Assembly (NCBI GenBank): GCA_964624905.1
Contig: CAZUYK010000011.1
Location: forward strand, 1-38,627
Reading direction: 5' to 3'
Length of the DNA: 38,627 nucleotides
Origin: CAZRVH01 sp964624905
GTDB lineage: Bacteria; Patescibacteriota; Gracilibacteria; Peribacterales; Peribacteraceae
The position numbers and the translations under genes are program-made. The notes beneath the pieces were generated by a model. The model worked only from the letters and a program-made list of their open reading frames with translations, was not told the DNA's origin and ran no database searches. Below are positions 38,626 to 38,627 of this stretch, piece by piece. The number at the start of each line of letters is the position of its first letter. Position 1 is the stretch's first letter.

Positions 38626-38627
38626 CG

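Noticed and set aside
1..38627. Alternative genetic code with UGA as glycine
   Set aside because: TGA ends several conserved genes exactly at the family's usual C-terminus, for example pyrC and mfd.
1..38627. CRISPR arrays, insertion sequences, prophage or integrase genes
   Set aside because: No regularly spaced direct repeats of CRISPR size, no transposase or integrase motifs and no target-site duplications were seen. The two-copy element is too short and lacks a transposase.

Overview
The window looks like bacterial chromosome of high GC content and high coding density. It carries one tRNA gene and about 34 protein genes, most of them housekeeping. The gene set (split, short operons; a stand-alone ComEC-type hydrolase; a two-OB-fold SSB; many genes without a ribosome-binding site; a large block of unrecognised exported proteins) suggests a Patescibacteria/CPR lineage, perhaps Peregrinibacteria/Peribacteria-like. 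That assignment is inference from style and content, not a marker-gene match. TGA is used as an ordinary stop at the end of conserved genes, which excludes the UGA=Gly code of Gracilibacteria and Absconditabacteria.

Layout. 1-7.8 kb: the 3' end of an RNase J-like gene, a small unknown gene, dihydroorotase (minus strand), then a plus-strand surface/envelope group (flippase, FN3 surface protein with an LPESG C-terminus, ComEC-like hydrolase), a small membrane-anchored protein behind a strong palindromic promoter, and a GlmU-like sugar nucleotidyltransferase. 7.8-8.2 kb: a non-coding block with a cluster of DnaA boxes and an AT-rich stretch, a candidate replication origin. 8.2-13.75 kb: dnaN, mfd, a coiled-coil protein and tRNA-Leu(UAG). 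13.75-22.5 kb: an M23 peptidase lipoprotein, a receiver-like protein, aspS, nrdR, tsaC, two small membrane proteins and dnaE, mostly on the minus strand. 22.5-30.9 kb: a five-gene, translationally coupled operon of exported proteins of unknown function, one with a HELAH zinc-protease motif. 31.2-32.5 kb: ssb and a small unknown gene. 32.5-38.6 kb: minus-strand murB, gltX, two small proteins, a lipoprotein cyclophilin, murG and ftsW (cell wall and translation).

Three signals stand out. First, at least twelve genes are preceded by a -10 hexamer of the form TAYRCT (TATACT, TATGCT or TACACT) only 6-9 nt before the start codon, so most transcripts here are probably leaderless. Second, a roughly 100-nt element occurs twice (after tRNA-Leu and after ssb) with identical stem geometry and compensatory base changes, which points to an uncharacterised structured RNA. 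Third, the five-gene exported operon is the best candidate for an undescribed protein system.

How the genes work together: replication and repair (dnaN, dnaE, ssb, mfd), nucleotide metabolism and its regulation (pyrC, nrdR), translation (aspS, gltX, tsaC, tRNA-Leu), peptidoglycan synthesis and remodelling (murB, murG, ftsW, M23, GlmU-like) and surface or export functions (flippase, FN3 protein, cyclophilin, the secreted operon).
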